22,168 nt of DNA from a virus, in IMG/VR virus record IMGVR_UViG_3300029319_000571, positions 1 to 22,168 of that record; one strand, written 5' to 3'. How positions within the stretch are numbered: position 1 is the first letter of the stretch; every line of letters starts with the position of its first letter. This document shows, one piece after another, positions 1-8,961 of this stretch. Below the pieces are notes generated by a model. It saw only the letters and a list, made by a program, of their open reading frames with translations, was not told the DNA's origin and did not search any database. The translations under genes were made by a program, and so were the position numbers.

Positions 1-2
1 AA

Positions 3-3000
3 GGCAATCAGTCAACACCAACATCAACCCGCAGCCAAGAAACTAGCGTAACATCGCCGCCTGACACAGAAAGAAGAACATTAGCCACACAAGCTGGTAT
101 AAATGGCAGCACAAACGATAAATTAAACAACAACGTTCTTGTACAAGCTTATATACAGGCGTTAGTTGATTATTATAAAGATGATATGTTGCGTGTAATG
201 AATATGTTGAATAAATATCCAGGTGCCCGTTTAATTGCAAAAAGTATAGCTTTTCTAGATTGTCCACAAGATCCAATAATGAATCCGAGCATTCCTGATT
301 TTATAAAAAGCGTTAAATTACCGGAGTGTGGAACTCCATTTGAAATAGTTGCACCAAAATTTCAAAATCCTTTTGGTTGGATTCCGCAAGTAATGGATTT
401 TCCAAAAATATTTTTTGATCTTTTAAGAGTTGCAATGCGCGAACTTTTAATGAAAATTTTAATACAACTATTATCAAAGCTTTGTAAATTGCTTGGTAGT
501 TCTATTTGTAATGGTTTATCTGCTATTGTTGGTATGGGAGCAAATGCAATTGCAGGAGACGGAAGCGGTTTTGGTGGAAGAGAACAATTTAAAGATGTCA
601 TAAGAAACAATATCTGCGGCGCCGATGCTGATTTAAATAAAGTTAATGATACAATAAATGATCTTTTCGAAAAACTTGGAGTAAATCCTGCCGCTTTAAC
701 TAATCAAGAAAGAGTAGACGCTTTTGTTGGAGATATTAGTTCATCCACAACACAATCAGAATTTATGTCAGCGATTCTAGGACAACCAACTGATGAATTT
801 TTGCAAATTGTAGATTATCTTATTGAATATGAATATACTGAATTTAGAGGTAGCATTAATAATAAAGATGCAATAGAAGACTTATTTGGAAATATGGGTA
901 ATTTGATGCCAATAGACTTAAGAGATGCCATGGCTGATGAGTTGGCTAATTCTGGAGACGGACTTCAATACCCAGCAAACCCATCTTTATGTGCAACTAA
1001 AGAAGATTTAGATAATTTTTGTAACAATCGCGCTAATCTTTTATCGGGAAGAGCAACAGCAGCCCAAGCGGCTTTAATGTGTGAAAACGATAGAGACAGA
1101 TTAAAAGAAGACTTAGATGAAATTAATGATTTGATTCAATCAGGAATACCTAATGCTTTAAATTTACCTCCCATCGTGTCAGATCCGGGTTGTGAAAACG
1201 GCTTGATTCCATTTGAAACAGAAGATATGATTGCGGCATCTACAGACACGGTTAAAAATGAACTTAAAAGAATAAAACTTGCTTACACCACAGATTTTAT
1301 TGGCAATGGCCCTGGTAAAAGTCGCTGGGGTTTAATTAACATGATAATGTCAGATACATTAGGCAATCCGCTTACAACACATAATAGAAAAAACTTTTTC
1401 CAAAATAGATACGTTGATTTTTATGTCGACGGAGCTTCAGATAATGATGGTCGAGTTCCAATGACAACAAGACAAAGAGGAGCATATCCAACAAAAATTG
1501 CAGAATGGCTACAGTATCAAATGTTGAATGAATTTTCTACACAAGGCTGGGCTGATTCATCTGATCTTTATGAATCTTTAATTTTTAATAGTAATAACAC
1601 TATAGGCGAAAAAGAAATTTCTCTTTCGTCATTTAACTCATTAGGATTAACAAGTGGATTATATGATAAACCTGAAATAAAGTTATATGAACTTCCAGAG
1701 CTTGGACCATTTTCAAATGTTGGAATTAAATGGGATGATGAAAGTATCAAGTTTGTAAGGCAAGCTAGAAAAGCAGAGCCCGATATGAAATTAGTTTTCA
1801 AAGATAATGCAAAAGGTTATAGATATGGCTTAAACTCATCAAACTCTTCTTATTCTTATGGTTTTGATATTAATGTGTTCTTTTCTGAGCTTTATAACAA
1901 AAACGTTTATGAAACAGGTGGCCAAGATTACAATACTACAAAAGTTGTTAATAGAAGAAAAGATAACGTTAGATTGTTAATTGATTTAAACAACAACCCA
2001 GGTGCCAAAATAGTTTCACCGATGGCTGCTTCAGTAACCGATGATGATTCTAAATCTTCATCAGGCTCTGATAATGATGATAGTAAATTAGTAACTGAAA
2101 GGTATGACGAAATATATTATACAGACAGCACATTAGATATTCTTGATAACTTTGGCAGTCTGCATTCTAAACTTGCATTAACAAGAACTTCTCCCTATCC
2201 AAAGTTTTTTCAATGTTTTGAAAGAACATCAGACTACATTCCACAAATAATACTTTTAGAGGAAATGATGAGTAATAAGGGAGTTGATATTGATACTGAT
2301 ACAATAAAAAGTTATTATGATTCTCTTATGGAAACATTCATGAAGGAAATATTTTTAGAAATTGGAGGTAACGAAGCCGCGTTTAATTATGGAGCAGAAT
2401 ATGATAATTTAACAGAAGATGATACTGAATATGTTCTAGGTCCAGGTTATAGAGACTCCGGCCTTCCTTATGGAGAAGCAGAAATTGAATCTGAGGATGA
2501 AGATGGCAACAAAGAATATCGTAAAATTAAAAATAATGATATGATTTTAGGCATGAGTCGAATGCAGTATCAAATTGAAAATGAAGGCCGCGACGAAACA
2601 AATAGAGTTTTTTATCTAGATCCTAACAAGTTTGGTGGAACTTATATGAATCCGCCAATTTACATTTCTCCGCTTGAAAATGAAGGATGGATGGGAATGT
2701 TAGACGTTTTATTTCCAGAAATTACACATTGTAAAAGCAATGCAAAAAGAGAATTAGTCAATTTTACAGAAATTGAGGACATGATTAAAGATAGAATTCC
2801 AAGAATACCTCATGATGACAGACTAAAAGCTACAGATAAAGACTGCATTGACGAAGTAGCTTATAACAAACTTTTACAAAGAGATTCTGCTGCCACTATT
2901 GAAGGTATTATAACCGCAACGATAAGAATTTTTATTACTAGCCACATAGTAAAATCATTGGCTACCTTTACAAAATTTAAAATTGATTTTCCAGGCAACT

Positions 3001-4712
3001 TTAGTGGCTTATATGCTGCATTTATAGTTGAAGAAATGCAAAAAGTTTTAGCAGGTGCAGACGATGATTCAGAAGAAAGACTTAGCTTGTTTAAAGATGA
3101 TGAATTTTGGTATGCATTTTTAGAACAAGCTGTTCAAATTTACGCCAGAAACATGGATATTGGAATTATTCAGCAACCTAGTGCGAATGTTATAAAAGCT
3201 ATCAATGATATAGATCAAATTCAAAGAGGTAATTTTTATCCAACGCGTCAAGAACTTCAACAGGTAAAAGATGCTGGGCGAGTTAAAAAAACTAAAACAT
3301 TACGAAACTATAGAGATGAGCAAAAATATAATTTAATTTTTAAAACGCAAGAATCAGCGAAAAAAGTTCTTACTCAAATGGTGATTGATGAATTTAATCA
3401 CATGAGCCCATCAATTAGAAAAAACTTAGAGACTATTAATTTAAAACCTGATATTGATGATTTAGCAGATTGGTTATTTTTTAATTATGTTAATAATTCT
3501 ACGATAGATATATCTGATGAAAATCTTGTCGAGACAAGCACAGAGTTACCAACCGAATCAGGATTGGAGAATCAATATACATATGGTAACGAATTTAGTG
3601 TCTATGAAGTAAATGATGAAGAGTCTGGTTATTCTAAGGGAGACGTGTATGTTGGATTTTATCACACGCATGCAGACGAAAATGGTGATTTAAAATATAT
3701 GGCTGGCAATGTTCACTCTGATGTTGCTCATAATTTATTAAAACCTTTTTCTACAAAAATGATAGTTCCAATAGGAGATTGTGCAGACTTTGGAGATGAT
3801 ATAGATTTTACCGATGACCGCCCCTTTTATCTTGAAAAATATACAAAAATTAATGATGTAAAATACAGCCCTACAGATGCGGTTTCTATTATTTTGCAAA
3901 ATGATTCAAATTTAAATATTTCCGATGTGTATCCTGGAAGTATAGAAATTTTAAGAGATGATAAAGATGTTGCTGTTGGTTTATCTGGCGAACTAGGCGT
4001 AAGGCATGGGTTATCATTTTTTGTGTTAATTGATGGTCAAAAAGCAGAAATAACTTCAGTTGAAGTAGATGTTTTAGATTTGCCAATATCTCAATTTCAA
4101 CCACTGGAAGGTAATAGTAAAATTTTGCTTTGTTTGATTAATTTATTAAAAGATGACGATAAATTTAATTTGTTCTATCGCTATATTTTTCCATTAAATA
4201 AACTAACTTCTATAGCAGCAATTTATAATAGTATGGGTTTCTTGCCATCTATAGGCGAGATAACTGTTCCAGATGGAGCATCTTTTGGTGCCGGAGCATC
4301 AAATATAGATGAAAAACCAGGCATGCGCGCGGTATTTGAAAATTTAGAAAACACAGATGGAACCACAAGCTTAATAGCAACAACAGAGGGAACGGATGGC
4401 TGGGCAAGTTATGCTGATCGACAGCCGGGATTTCTTTCTGGATTGCTTGTTAATGAATGGGATTCATGGGATCAACAAACATTACAAAGAACAAAAAAGA
4501 CAATAAAAAGAACTTTTAGAAGTCACTATAATTTTGTAAGATTGAAGCCGGGCAATTTTCCAGAAATGCCTGATGTTGGCAGAGTATTTTTAAATAATTT
4601 AAGAGAGAGATTAAAACCTCCGGCCGGAAAAGCATTGTTGCCATGGTGGAAAAAAAGCAAATTCCGAACTAATCCGTTTGATTCTAATGGAAATATTTGT
4701 GATAAGGAATAA
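3..4712 (+). CDS. Very large virion-type protein of unknown function, 5'-truncated by the window edge
   Basis: The frame is open from base 3 to the TAA at 4710-4712, giving at least 1569 residues, so the true start lies left of the window. The first in-frame ATG (186) is unlikely to be the start, because the 61 codons before it are open and read as a Ser/Thr/Asn/Gln-rich linker. Residues are counted from base 3. Nine cysteines lie between residues 87 and 397, flanking a strongly hydrophobic stretch at about 133-185. An acidic, Ser/Asp-rich linker lies near 679-697. A His cluster (HxH-x14-H-x3-H) lies near 1221-1242. The C-terminus is basic and Trp/Arg/Lys-rich. I do not recognise the family. 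Its position directly upstream of gp25 and its size suggest a baseplate or tail-tip component, but this is inference from context only. No signal peptide can be judged because the N-terminus is missing. Confidence 0.85.
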   Translation, partial: GNQSTPTSTRSQETSVTSPPDTERRTLATQAGINGSTNDKLNNNVLVQAYIQALVDYYKDDMLRVMNMLNKYPGARLIAKSIAFLDCPQDPIMNPSIPDFIKSVKLPECGTPFEIVAPKFQNPFGWIPQVMDFPKIFFDLLRVAMRELLMKILIQLLSKLCKLLGSSICNGLSAIVGMGANAIAGDGSGFGGREQFKDVIRNNICGADADLNKVNDTINDLFEKLGVNPAALTNQERVDAFVGDISSSTTQSEFMSAILGQPTDEFLQIVDYLIEYEYTEFRGSINNKDAIEDLFGNMGNLMPIDLRDAMADELANSGDGLQYPANPSLCATKEDLDNFCNNRANLLSGRATAAQAALMCENDRDRLKEDLDEINDLIQSGIPNALNLPPIVSDPGCENGLIPFETEDMIAASTDTVKNELKRIKLAYTTDFIGNGPGKSRWGLINMIMSDTLGNPLTTHNRKNFFQNRYVDFYVDGASDNDGRVPMTTRQRGAYPTKIAEWLQYQMLNEFSTQGWADSSDLYESLIFNSNNTIGEKEISLSSFNSLGLTSGLYDKPEIKLYELPELGPFSNVGIKWDDESIKFVRQARKAEPDMKLVFKDNAKGYRYGLNSSNSSYSYGFDINVFFSELYNKNVYETGGQDYNTTKVVNRRKDNVRLLIDLNNNPGAKIVSPMAASVTDDDSKSSSGSDNDDSKLVTERYDEIYYTDSTLDILDNFGSLHSKLALTRTSPYPKFFQCFERTSDYIPQIILLEEMMSNKGVDIDTDTIKSYYDSLMETFMKEIFLEIGGNEAAFNYGAEYDNLTEDDTEYVLGPGYRDSGLPYGEAEIESEDEDGNKEYRKIKNNDMILGMSRMQYQIENEGRDETNRVFYLDPNKFGGTYMNPPIYISPLENEGWMGMLDVLFPEITHCKSNAKRELVNFTEIEDMIKDRIPRIPHDDRLKATDKDCIDEVAYNKLLQRDSAATIEGIITATIRIFITSHIVKSLATFTKFKIDFPGNFSGLYAAFIVEEMQKVLAGADDDSEERLSLFKDDEFWYAFLEQAVQIYARNMDIGIIQQPSANVIKAINDIDQIQRGNFYPTRQELQQVKDAGRVKKTKTLRNYRDEQKYNLIFKTQESAKKVLTQMVIDEFNHMSPSIRKNLETINLKPDIDDLADWLFFNYVNNSTIDISDENLVETSTELPTESGLENQYTYGNEFSVYEVNDEESGYSKGDVYVGFYHTHADENGDLKYMAGNVHSDVAHNLLKPFSTKMIVPIGDCADFGDDIDFTDDRPFYLEKYTKINDVKYSPTDAVSIILQNDSNLNISDVYPGSIEILRDDKDVAVGLSGELGVRHGLSFFVLIDGQKAEITSVEVDVLDLPISQFQPLEGNSKILLCLINLLKDDDKFNLFYRYIFPLNKLTSIAAIYNSMGFLPSIGEITVPDGASFGAGASNIDEKPGMRAVFENLENTDGTTSLIATTEGTDGWASYADRQPGFLSGLLVNEWDSWDQQTLQRTKKTIKRTFRSHYNFVRLKPGNFPEMPDVGRVFLNNLRERLKPPAGKALLPWWKKSKFRTNPFDSNGNICDKE
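399..557 (+). other. Hydrophobic, Cys-flanked segment inside the 5'-partial large protein
   Basis: Residues about 133-185 of the partial protein are dominated by Leu, Ile, Met, Phe, Ala and Gly. A Leu-rich part (FFDLLRVAMRELLMKILIQL) is followed by a Gly/Ala/Ile part ending near AIVGMGANAIAG, with two cysteines between them. The first half reads as amphipathic helix with several Arg/Lys. The second half could be membrane-inserting. Two readings are possible: a buried helical oligomerisation core or a membrane-active segment used at infection. Confidence 0.5.
3660..3728 (+). other. Histidine cluster (HxH-x14-H-x3-H), possible metal site
   Basis: Within the large partial protein the codons read YHTHADENG, then about ten residues later VHSDVAHN. 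Four histidines therefore fall within 22 residues. HxH pairs coordinate iron at the tips of some phage central spikes (P2 gpV type), and I recall similar Tyr-His-x-His...His motifs in marine phage structural proteins. Metal binding here is inference. Confidence 0.4.
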
Positions 4713-4719
4713 TTATATT

Positions 4720-4724
4720 GAGGT
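4720..4724 (+). promoter_or_regulatory. Ribosome binding site for the gp25-like gene
   Basis: GAGGT at 4720-4724 is followed by six bases and then ATG at 4731. It lies in the 18-base gap after the upstream stop codon, fixes the gp25 start, and is a good Shine-Dalgarno match. The gap holds nothing resembling a promoter or terminator. Confidence 0.75.
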
Positions 4725-4730
4725 AATATT

Positions 4731-5099
4731 ATGTCTTCATTAGGAATTTCTCTTCCTTTGACTCTCGATAATGCGGGTGGGTTTACTCGTATAAAAACTT
4801 TTAATAGATTAGTCAAACAAAATTTAAAAATGCTTATATTGACCATACCCGGCGAAAGAGTTATGATTCCTGAGTATGGTGTTGGCTTAAAAAGATATTT
4901 ATTTTCAAATTATAATCCATCTATATTTGGAGAAATTCAACAAAAAATATCTGAGCAAGTAGCCATATACCTACCAGCAGTCACTATCAAAGATATACAA
5001 TTTAACGATTCCTCCCCCGATCAAAGTCTATTGTCTATTAGAATCGTATACTCAGTTCCTCAATTAGGAATTCAAGATTATATGCAAGTTACTATTTAA
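4731..5099 (+). CDS. 25: Baseplate wedge protein, T4 gp25-like (GPW/gp25 family)
   Basis: This 122-residue protein is close to the family length (T4 gp25 is 132 residues). In T4, gp25 sits in the inner baseplate next to gp6 and gp53, resembles the sheath-protein fold, and helps initiate sheath assembly. The diagnostic core is at residues 40-58, PGERVMIPEYGVGLKRYLF: the family pattern of a short Glu-Arg turn followed by Pro-x-x-Gly and a hydrophobic-Phe end. The N-terminal segment (LDNAGGFTRI then a Lys/Asn-rich helix) and the C-terminal strands also fit. The first residue of the family's EPR-type motif context differs slightly (GER here). The start at 4731 has a clear ribosome binding site. 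The gp6-like gene follows 14 bases downstream, the expected partner. Confidence 0.93.
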   Translation: MSSLGISLPLTLDNAGGFTRIKTFNRLVKQNLKMLILTIPGERVMIPEYGVGLKRYLFSNYNPSIFGEIQQKISEQVAIYLPAVTIKDIQFNDSSPDQSLLSIRIVYSVPQLGIQDYMQVTI

Positions 5100-5101
5100 A
5101 A

Positions 5102-5107
5102 TGAGGA
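5102..5107 (+). promoter_or_regulatory. Ribosome binding site for the gp6-like gene
   Basis: TGAGGA at 5102-5107 lies six bases before ATG 5114, inside the 14-base gap after the gp25-like stop. It supports this start and independent initiation at high level. Confidence 0.75.
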
Positions 5108-5113
5108 TTTTTT

Positions 5114-6910
5114 ATGTCAGATCAGCAAAATAAACGCATACCCATTAAATACACAAGTAGAGAATTTTCTGAAATTAGAAACGATTTACTTGAAATAGTC
5201 GAAAGATATTATCCAAATACCTTTCAAGATTTTAGCGAAGGTTCGTTTGGTTCACTAATGTTGGATGCTGTATCATATGTTGGAGATCAATTATCATTTT
5301 ACTTAGATTACAATGTTAATGAAAGTTTTTTAGATAGCGCTTATCAATATGGAAATATTGTTAGGCATGGTAGAGTTTTGGGTTATAAAAATACTGGTCG
5401 CTCATCTACGTTTGGACAAGTGGCGCTATATGTTCTTGTGCCATCTTCTCCAACATCTATAGGTCCCGATTTGCTATACACTCCAATTCTTCAAAGAGGA
5501 ACAACATTTAGCTCTAAAAATAATAAGTCTTTTATATTAACAGAAAACGTTGATTTTTCAATCAACACTAATCCAAGAGTTGTAGCCAGAGTAAATGATG
5601 AAACTGGAGCCCCCACTCATTATGCTATTAAAGCATATGGAAATGTTGTCTCTGGCATAATGCAACAAGCATCATATGACCTAGGCCCATACGAAAGATT
5701 TCAAAGAATTGTTATTAATGACCCAAATATTGCTGAAATAGTCAAGGTAGTTGATTCGCAAGGAAATGAATATTTTGAGGTTGATTACTTATCACAAGAC
5801 ATTGTTTATAAAGAAATTTCTAATAATAATTATCAAAATGATAATGTGCCATCTATTTTGAAGCCTATGCTGGTGTCAAGAAAATTTACTGTTTTAAGAA
5901 ATAGGCTAAGTACCACAATACAATTTGGAAGCGGAGATCCAACAGCAGACGATGTTGTGGCCGATCCTCAATCTGTAGCTATGGATATATTTGGAAAAAA
6001 TTATACTACTGATACAACGTTTGATCCGACTAGATTATCACTTAATAAAAATTTTGGAATTGTCCCAGCGAACACCACAGTTACTATTGCGTATAGAACA
6101 ATTTCAAACGGAAGTAACAATATTGGAGTCGGAGGTATAAACAAAATTGTAGATGCTAAAATGAATTTTCCAGAATTACAAAAATTATCTGTTACAAAAG
6201 CACAAAACGTAGAGACTTCATTAGAGGTTTTAAATGAAACTCCTATAACAGGAGACACTTCAAATCCAGGAATATATGAAATAAAACAACAAATTTACGA
6301 CACATTTCCGACTCAGAATAGAGCGGTAACTCAATCAGATTATGAAAATATTGCTTTACGAATGCCTGGTAAATTTGGCTCTATTTTGCGCGCTAGTGTT
6401 CAAAGAGATCCAGATTCTATGAAAAGAAATTTAAACATGTATATTTTGGGCGAAGACACTGCAGGAAAATTTGTTAAATGTAATCCAACAATCAAAAACA
6501 ATTTAAAAACATGGTTGAATAATTATAGAATGATTAACGATACAATTGATATTCTTGATCCATATATAATAAATGTTTCAATTTCATTTGTTGTTCAGTC
6601 TGCTTCAAATTCTGATAAACATTTAGTATTTGAAGAATGCCTAACCGCATTAAAACAAAAATTTTCTACAAAATTGTATATTGGGGAACACATTAATATT
6701 GCAGAAATATATAAATTATTAAATCTAGTTCCATCTGTAGTAGATGTAATATCAGTTCAAATTTTACCTAGAACAGGTGCGGAATATTCTTCCAATACAA
6801 TTTTAATTGGAAAAAGCATTTCGCCAGATGGCGGTAAACTTATTTGTCCAAAAAATGCGGTTTTTGAATTTAAATACCCTGATGTAGATTTCAAAGGAAA
6901 AATTAGATAA
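5114..6910 (+). CDS. 6: Baseplate wedge protein, T4 gp6-like / baseplate J-like
   Basis: This is a 598-residue protein (T4 gp6 is 660). In T4, gp6 forms the continuous inner ring of the baseplate, and its rearrangement is coupled to sheath contraction. The N-terminus (YTSREFSEIRNDLLEIVERY) and residues about 40-75, with the GSFGSLMLDAVSYVGDQLSF stretch, are typical of the gp6/J family. A central beta-rich region follows. The J-type signature lies near residues 404-434: AVTQSDYENIALRMPGKFGS then a region leading to RDPD. The C-terminal part (near GEHINIAEIYKLLNLVPSV) matches the family's dimerisation end. The protein pairs with gp25 immediately upstream, as expected. The stop overlaps the next ATG as TAATG. 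No truncation or frameshift is seen. Identification is by recognised motifs and gene order, not by a database search. Confidence 0.93.
   Translation: MSDQQNKRIPIKYTSREFSEIRNDLLEIVERYYPNTFQDFSEGSFGSLMLDAVSYVGDQLSFYLDYNVNESFLDSAYQYGNIVRHGRVLGYKNTGRSSTFGQVALYVLVPSSPTSIGPDLLYTPILQRGTTFSSKNNKSFILTENVDFSINTNPRVVARVNDETGAPTHYAIKAYGNVVSGIMQQASYDLGPYERFQRIVINDPNIAEIVKVVDSQGNEYFEVDYLSQDIVYKEISNNNYQNDNVPSILKPMLVSRKFTVLRNRLSTTIQFGSGDPTADDVVADPQSVAMDIFGKNYTTDTTFDPTRLSLNKNFGIVPANTTVTIAYRTISNGSNNIGVGGINKIVDAKMNFPELQKLSVTKAQNVETSLEVLNETPITGDTSNPGIYEIKQQIYDTFPTQNRAVTQSDYENIALRMPGKFGSILRASVQRDPDSMKRNLNMYILGEDTAGKFVKCNPTIKNNLKTWLNNYRMINDTIDILDPYIINVSISFVVQSASNSDKHLVFEECLTALKQKFSTKLYIGEHINIAEIYKLLNLVPSVVDVISVQILPRTGAEYSSNTILIGKSISPDGGKLICPKNAVFEFKYPDVDFKGKIR
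6894..6898 (+). promoter_or_regulatory. Ribosome binding site for the 683-residue protein, inside the end of the gp6-like gene
   Basis: AAGGA at 6894-6898 lies 11 bases before ATG 6910, a rather long spacing. The stop of the gp6-like gene and this start share one base (TAATG at 6908-6912), so coupling by terminating ribosomes probably contributes. Confidence 0.5.
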
Positions 6911-8961
6911 TGGCTTTAAAACGTTACACAGCAAGCGCTGACACAACGATTGCAAATGCATATCGACCAGATTTATCTACTAGGGCAACCGGCGCCAACA
7001 TGGGCGCGTCTGATGTTTTAGACGTGTTTTCAATCTATGGAAGATATTCAACAAGTTCTGCAGAACTATCCCGCGCTCTAGTTCAGTTTCCGATAACTGA
7101 TATTTCTACAGATCGTACAAGTGATTTAATCCCAGCAAGCGGAAGTGTAAATTTTTATTTACGAATGTTTAACGCATCTCACACAAAAACCGTTCCAAAA
7201 GATGCTAAATATGTTTTTATGATGGTATCTCAATCATGGCAAGAAGGTGTGGGTCTTGATATGGAAAGCTATAAAGATCTTACGCTCGGCAATGAAGGCA
7301 GTAATTGGATGACAGCCTCCAGCGGTGGAAATACTGGGGCACAAGCAACTCTAACAGCATTAAGCAAAACAGCTGGCCAAGCTAACACGAGAGTGTTAAC
7401 AATCTTAGATGCCGATGATAATTCAGTATCTTTTACAATTGATAATACTATTTCGACATCCACAGCAACAAGAATTGCTTTTGCAAACGCAGCAGAAAAC
7501 GCAACACAATTTGCTACAAATATTGCTGCAGCTATTAATGCGGCGGATGATGCTGGTACATTGAATATTACTGCTACCTCTTCTGGCGCCGTTGTAACAT
7601 TAACAATGAATCATGCAACGCTCAATCAACAGAGTACAAACTTTGCAGGCACAGCAATTAGCGATAGTGTAATAACTGCTACTACGCAATTTGGAGCAGC
7701 TACTGTAAATTACTGGTCAGATATATGCGGAACATTACTAGCAGGAGGCTCATATCATACGTACTCTGCCGGCTCCAACAAGCAGGTAGATACACCAATT
7801 TACATCTTTAATCAAACTTTAGCAGACGGAACAGAAGATGTTGAAATTGATATTACTCCATGGGTTGAACAATGGATAGCTGGCACATATTCTAATTATG
7901 GTATTGGAATAATGCTTACCTCTAGTCAAGAAGCGTCAGGAGCCATTGATTACTTGGCTGGAAAAGTTTCTGGCCGCGCAGACGATGACGGCTTGATACA
8001 AAATCCAAGCGGCTCCACAACATCATATTATATTAAAAGATTTTTCGGAAGAAAAAGTCAATATTTTTTCAAAAGGCCATACATTGAAGCACGCTGGGAC
8101 GATACATTAAGAGACGACCGCGGTAATTTTTATTATAGTAGCTCAGTAGCATCACCAGCAGATAACTTAAATACAATTTATTTATACAACTATGTGCGTG
8201 GACAATTAAAAGACATTGTTGGAATTGAAAAAACTGGCTCTGTTATGGTTAGTTTGTTTTCTGGAAATGTTGATGATACCGCCCCAACTGGTTCTAGTGG
8301 TGCGCTTTTAATTAACAGCCAATCAACACCGGGCACAACCGATGGGGCAAATGTTACTTTACAATATTTTGCAACTGGAGGATGGGTTTCTACAGGAATT
8401 TATTCAGCTTCTATAGCTATTACGGCATCTGAGTTAGCTACAGGATTTGATCCAATCTTAACATTATATGATGTGTGGTCAAGTGGAAGCTTAGAAGATG
8501 GAAAACATTTAAAAAGAAGATTTCATACTGGCTCTATAAAACCAATTTTACAAGACAGCTTAAACACTATCCAAACAGAAAGAAATTATTTGGCCATTAC
8601 AAATTTACGCAATAGCTATCGAGCCGATGAAACTGCAAGATTCAATTTATTTGTCAGACAAAAAAATTGGAGCCCCAATATTCACACAAAAGCTATATCA
8701 AAAGTCGAAACAAATACAATCCATAGCGCTTCATATAGAGTTTTTAGAACATTAGATAATTATCGCGCTGTTGATTATGGAACAGGCAGCGATAACCACA
8801 CATACTTATCTTATGACGTGTCTGGTAATTATTTTAATTTTGACATGACATTATTAGAACCTGGGTATGAATATGCATTTGCGTTTTCATTTTATGACAA
8901 TTCTTTATCGTCATGGGTTGAGCAGAATCAGACGTTTAGGTTTAGAGTAGAAAAACTATGA
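6910..8961 (+). CDS. Beta-rich baseplate/tail protein with DNRLRE-like carbohydrate-binding-type domain and an inserted domain
   Basis: The protein has 683 residues. Residues about 5-140 follow the pattern of DNRLRE/CBM96-like beta-sandwiches: a tASADTTI start, a Gly/Asn turn, GASDVLDV, an Arg-x-Leu-Val-Gln-Phe strand, then SQSWQEGVGLDM and a GSNWMTASSG loop. The fold appears to resume at about residue 264 (VNYWSDICG) and ends near 335 with DITPWVEQWIAG. Between these lies a roughly 116-residue insert (146-261) shared with the giant downstream protein. The middle of the protein (FFKRPYIEARWDDTLRDDRG) and the C-terminus (a fibronectin/Ig-like ending with TFRFRVE) are also beta-rich; I recall similar sequences in marine T4-like phages. 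No enzymatic motif is seen. A glycan-contacting or structural baseplate role is inferred. It overlaps both neighbours (TAATG before, ATGA after). Confidence 0.65.
   Translation: MALKRYTASADTTIANAYRPDLSTRATGANMGASDVLDVFSIYGRYSTSSAELSRALVQFPITDISTDRTSDLIPASGSVNFYLRMFNASHTKTVPKDAKYVFMMVSQSWQEGVGLDMESYKDLTLGNEGSNWMTASSGGNTGAQATLTALSKTAGQANTRVLTILDADDNSVSFTIDNTISTSTATRIAFANAAENATQFATNIAAAINAADDAGTLNITATSSGAVVTLTMNHATLNQQSTNFAGTAISDSVITATTQFGAATVNYWSDICGTLLAGGSYHTYSAGSNKQVDTPIYIFNQTLADGTEDVEIDITPWVEQWIAGTYSNYGIGIMLTSSQEASGAIDYLAGKVSGRADDDGLIQNPSGSTTSYYIKRFFGRKSQYFFKRPYIEARWDDTLRDDRGNFYYSSSVASPADNLNTIYLYNYVRGQLKDIVGIEKTGSVMVSLFSGNVDDTAPTGSSGALLINSQSTPGTTDGANVTLQYFATGGWVSTGIYSASIAITASELATGFDPILTLYDVWSSGSLEDGKHLKRRFHTGSIKPILQDSLNTIQTERNYLAITNLRNSYRADETARFNLFVRQKNWSPNIHTKAISKVETNTIHSASYRVFRTLDNYRAVDYGTGSDNHTYLSYDVSGNYFNFDMTLLEPGYEYAFAFSFYDNSLSSWVEQNQTFRFRVEKL
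7345..7692 (+). repeat. Travelling domain, copy 1 (inside the DNRLRE-like domain)
   Basis: Residues 146-261 of the 683-residue protein. It begins ATLTALSKTAGQANTR and ends GTAISDSVITATTQF. Hallmarks are a strand near SVSFTID, a helix near FATNIAAAINAA, then GTLNITA and a VVTLT strand. It aligns with residues 377-491 of the giant protein, with about two-thirds identity over the first 88 residues by eye. Synonymous positions differ widely, so this is not a recent DNA duplication. The flanks (GSNWMTASSG before, VNYWSDICG after) look like a single loop that was split. Confidence 0.85.
8958..8961 (+). promoter_or_regulatory. ATGA stop-start overlap driving the giant gene
   Basis: The start ATG (8958-8960) overlaps the upstream TGA (8959-8961). 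The preceding 20 bases contain only weak AGG/AGAG matches, so translation of this 10.8 kb gene probably depends on re-initiation after the 683-residue protein. Confidence 0.6.

Noticed and set aside
98-104. TATAAAT as a T4-type late promoter (another copy at 13539-13545)
   Set aside because: These matches lie deep inside coding frames, not before genes, and are expected by chance in AT-rich DNA.
186-188. ATG at 186 as the start of the first gene
   Set aside because: The frame stays open for 61 codons upstream to the window edge with coding-like composition, and no ribosome binding site precedes this ATG.
362-610. Minus-strand open frame of 82 codons
   Set aside because: It lies wholly inside a strong + strand gene, has no ribosome binding site or recognisable product, and mirrors the coding strand's codon pattern.
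3660-3728. JAMM/MPN metalloprotease motif in the His cluster
   Set aside because: The canonical H-x-H-Pro-x6-Ser-x2-Asp spacing is not met; there is no Ser/Asp pair at the right distance and no upstream Glu context I could identify.
4713-4730. Terminator or promoter in the gap before the gp25-like gene
   Set aside because: The gap is only 18 bases and is accounted for by the ribosome binding site; no stem-loop with a T run is present.
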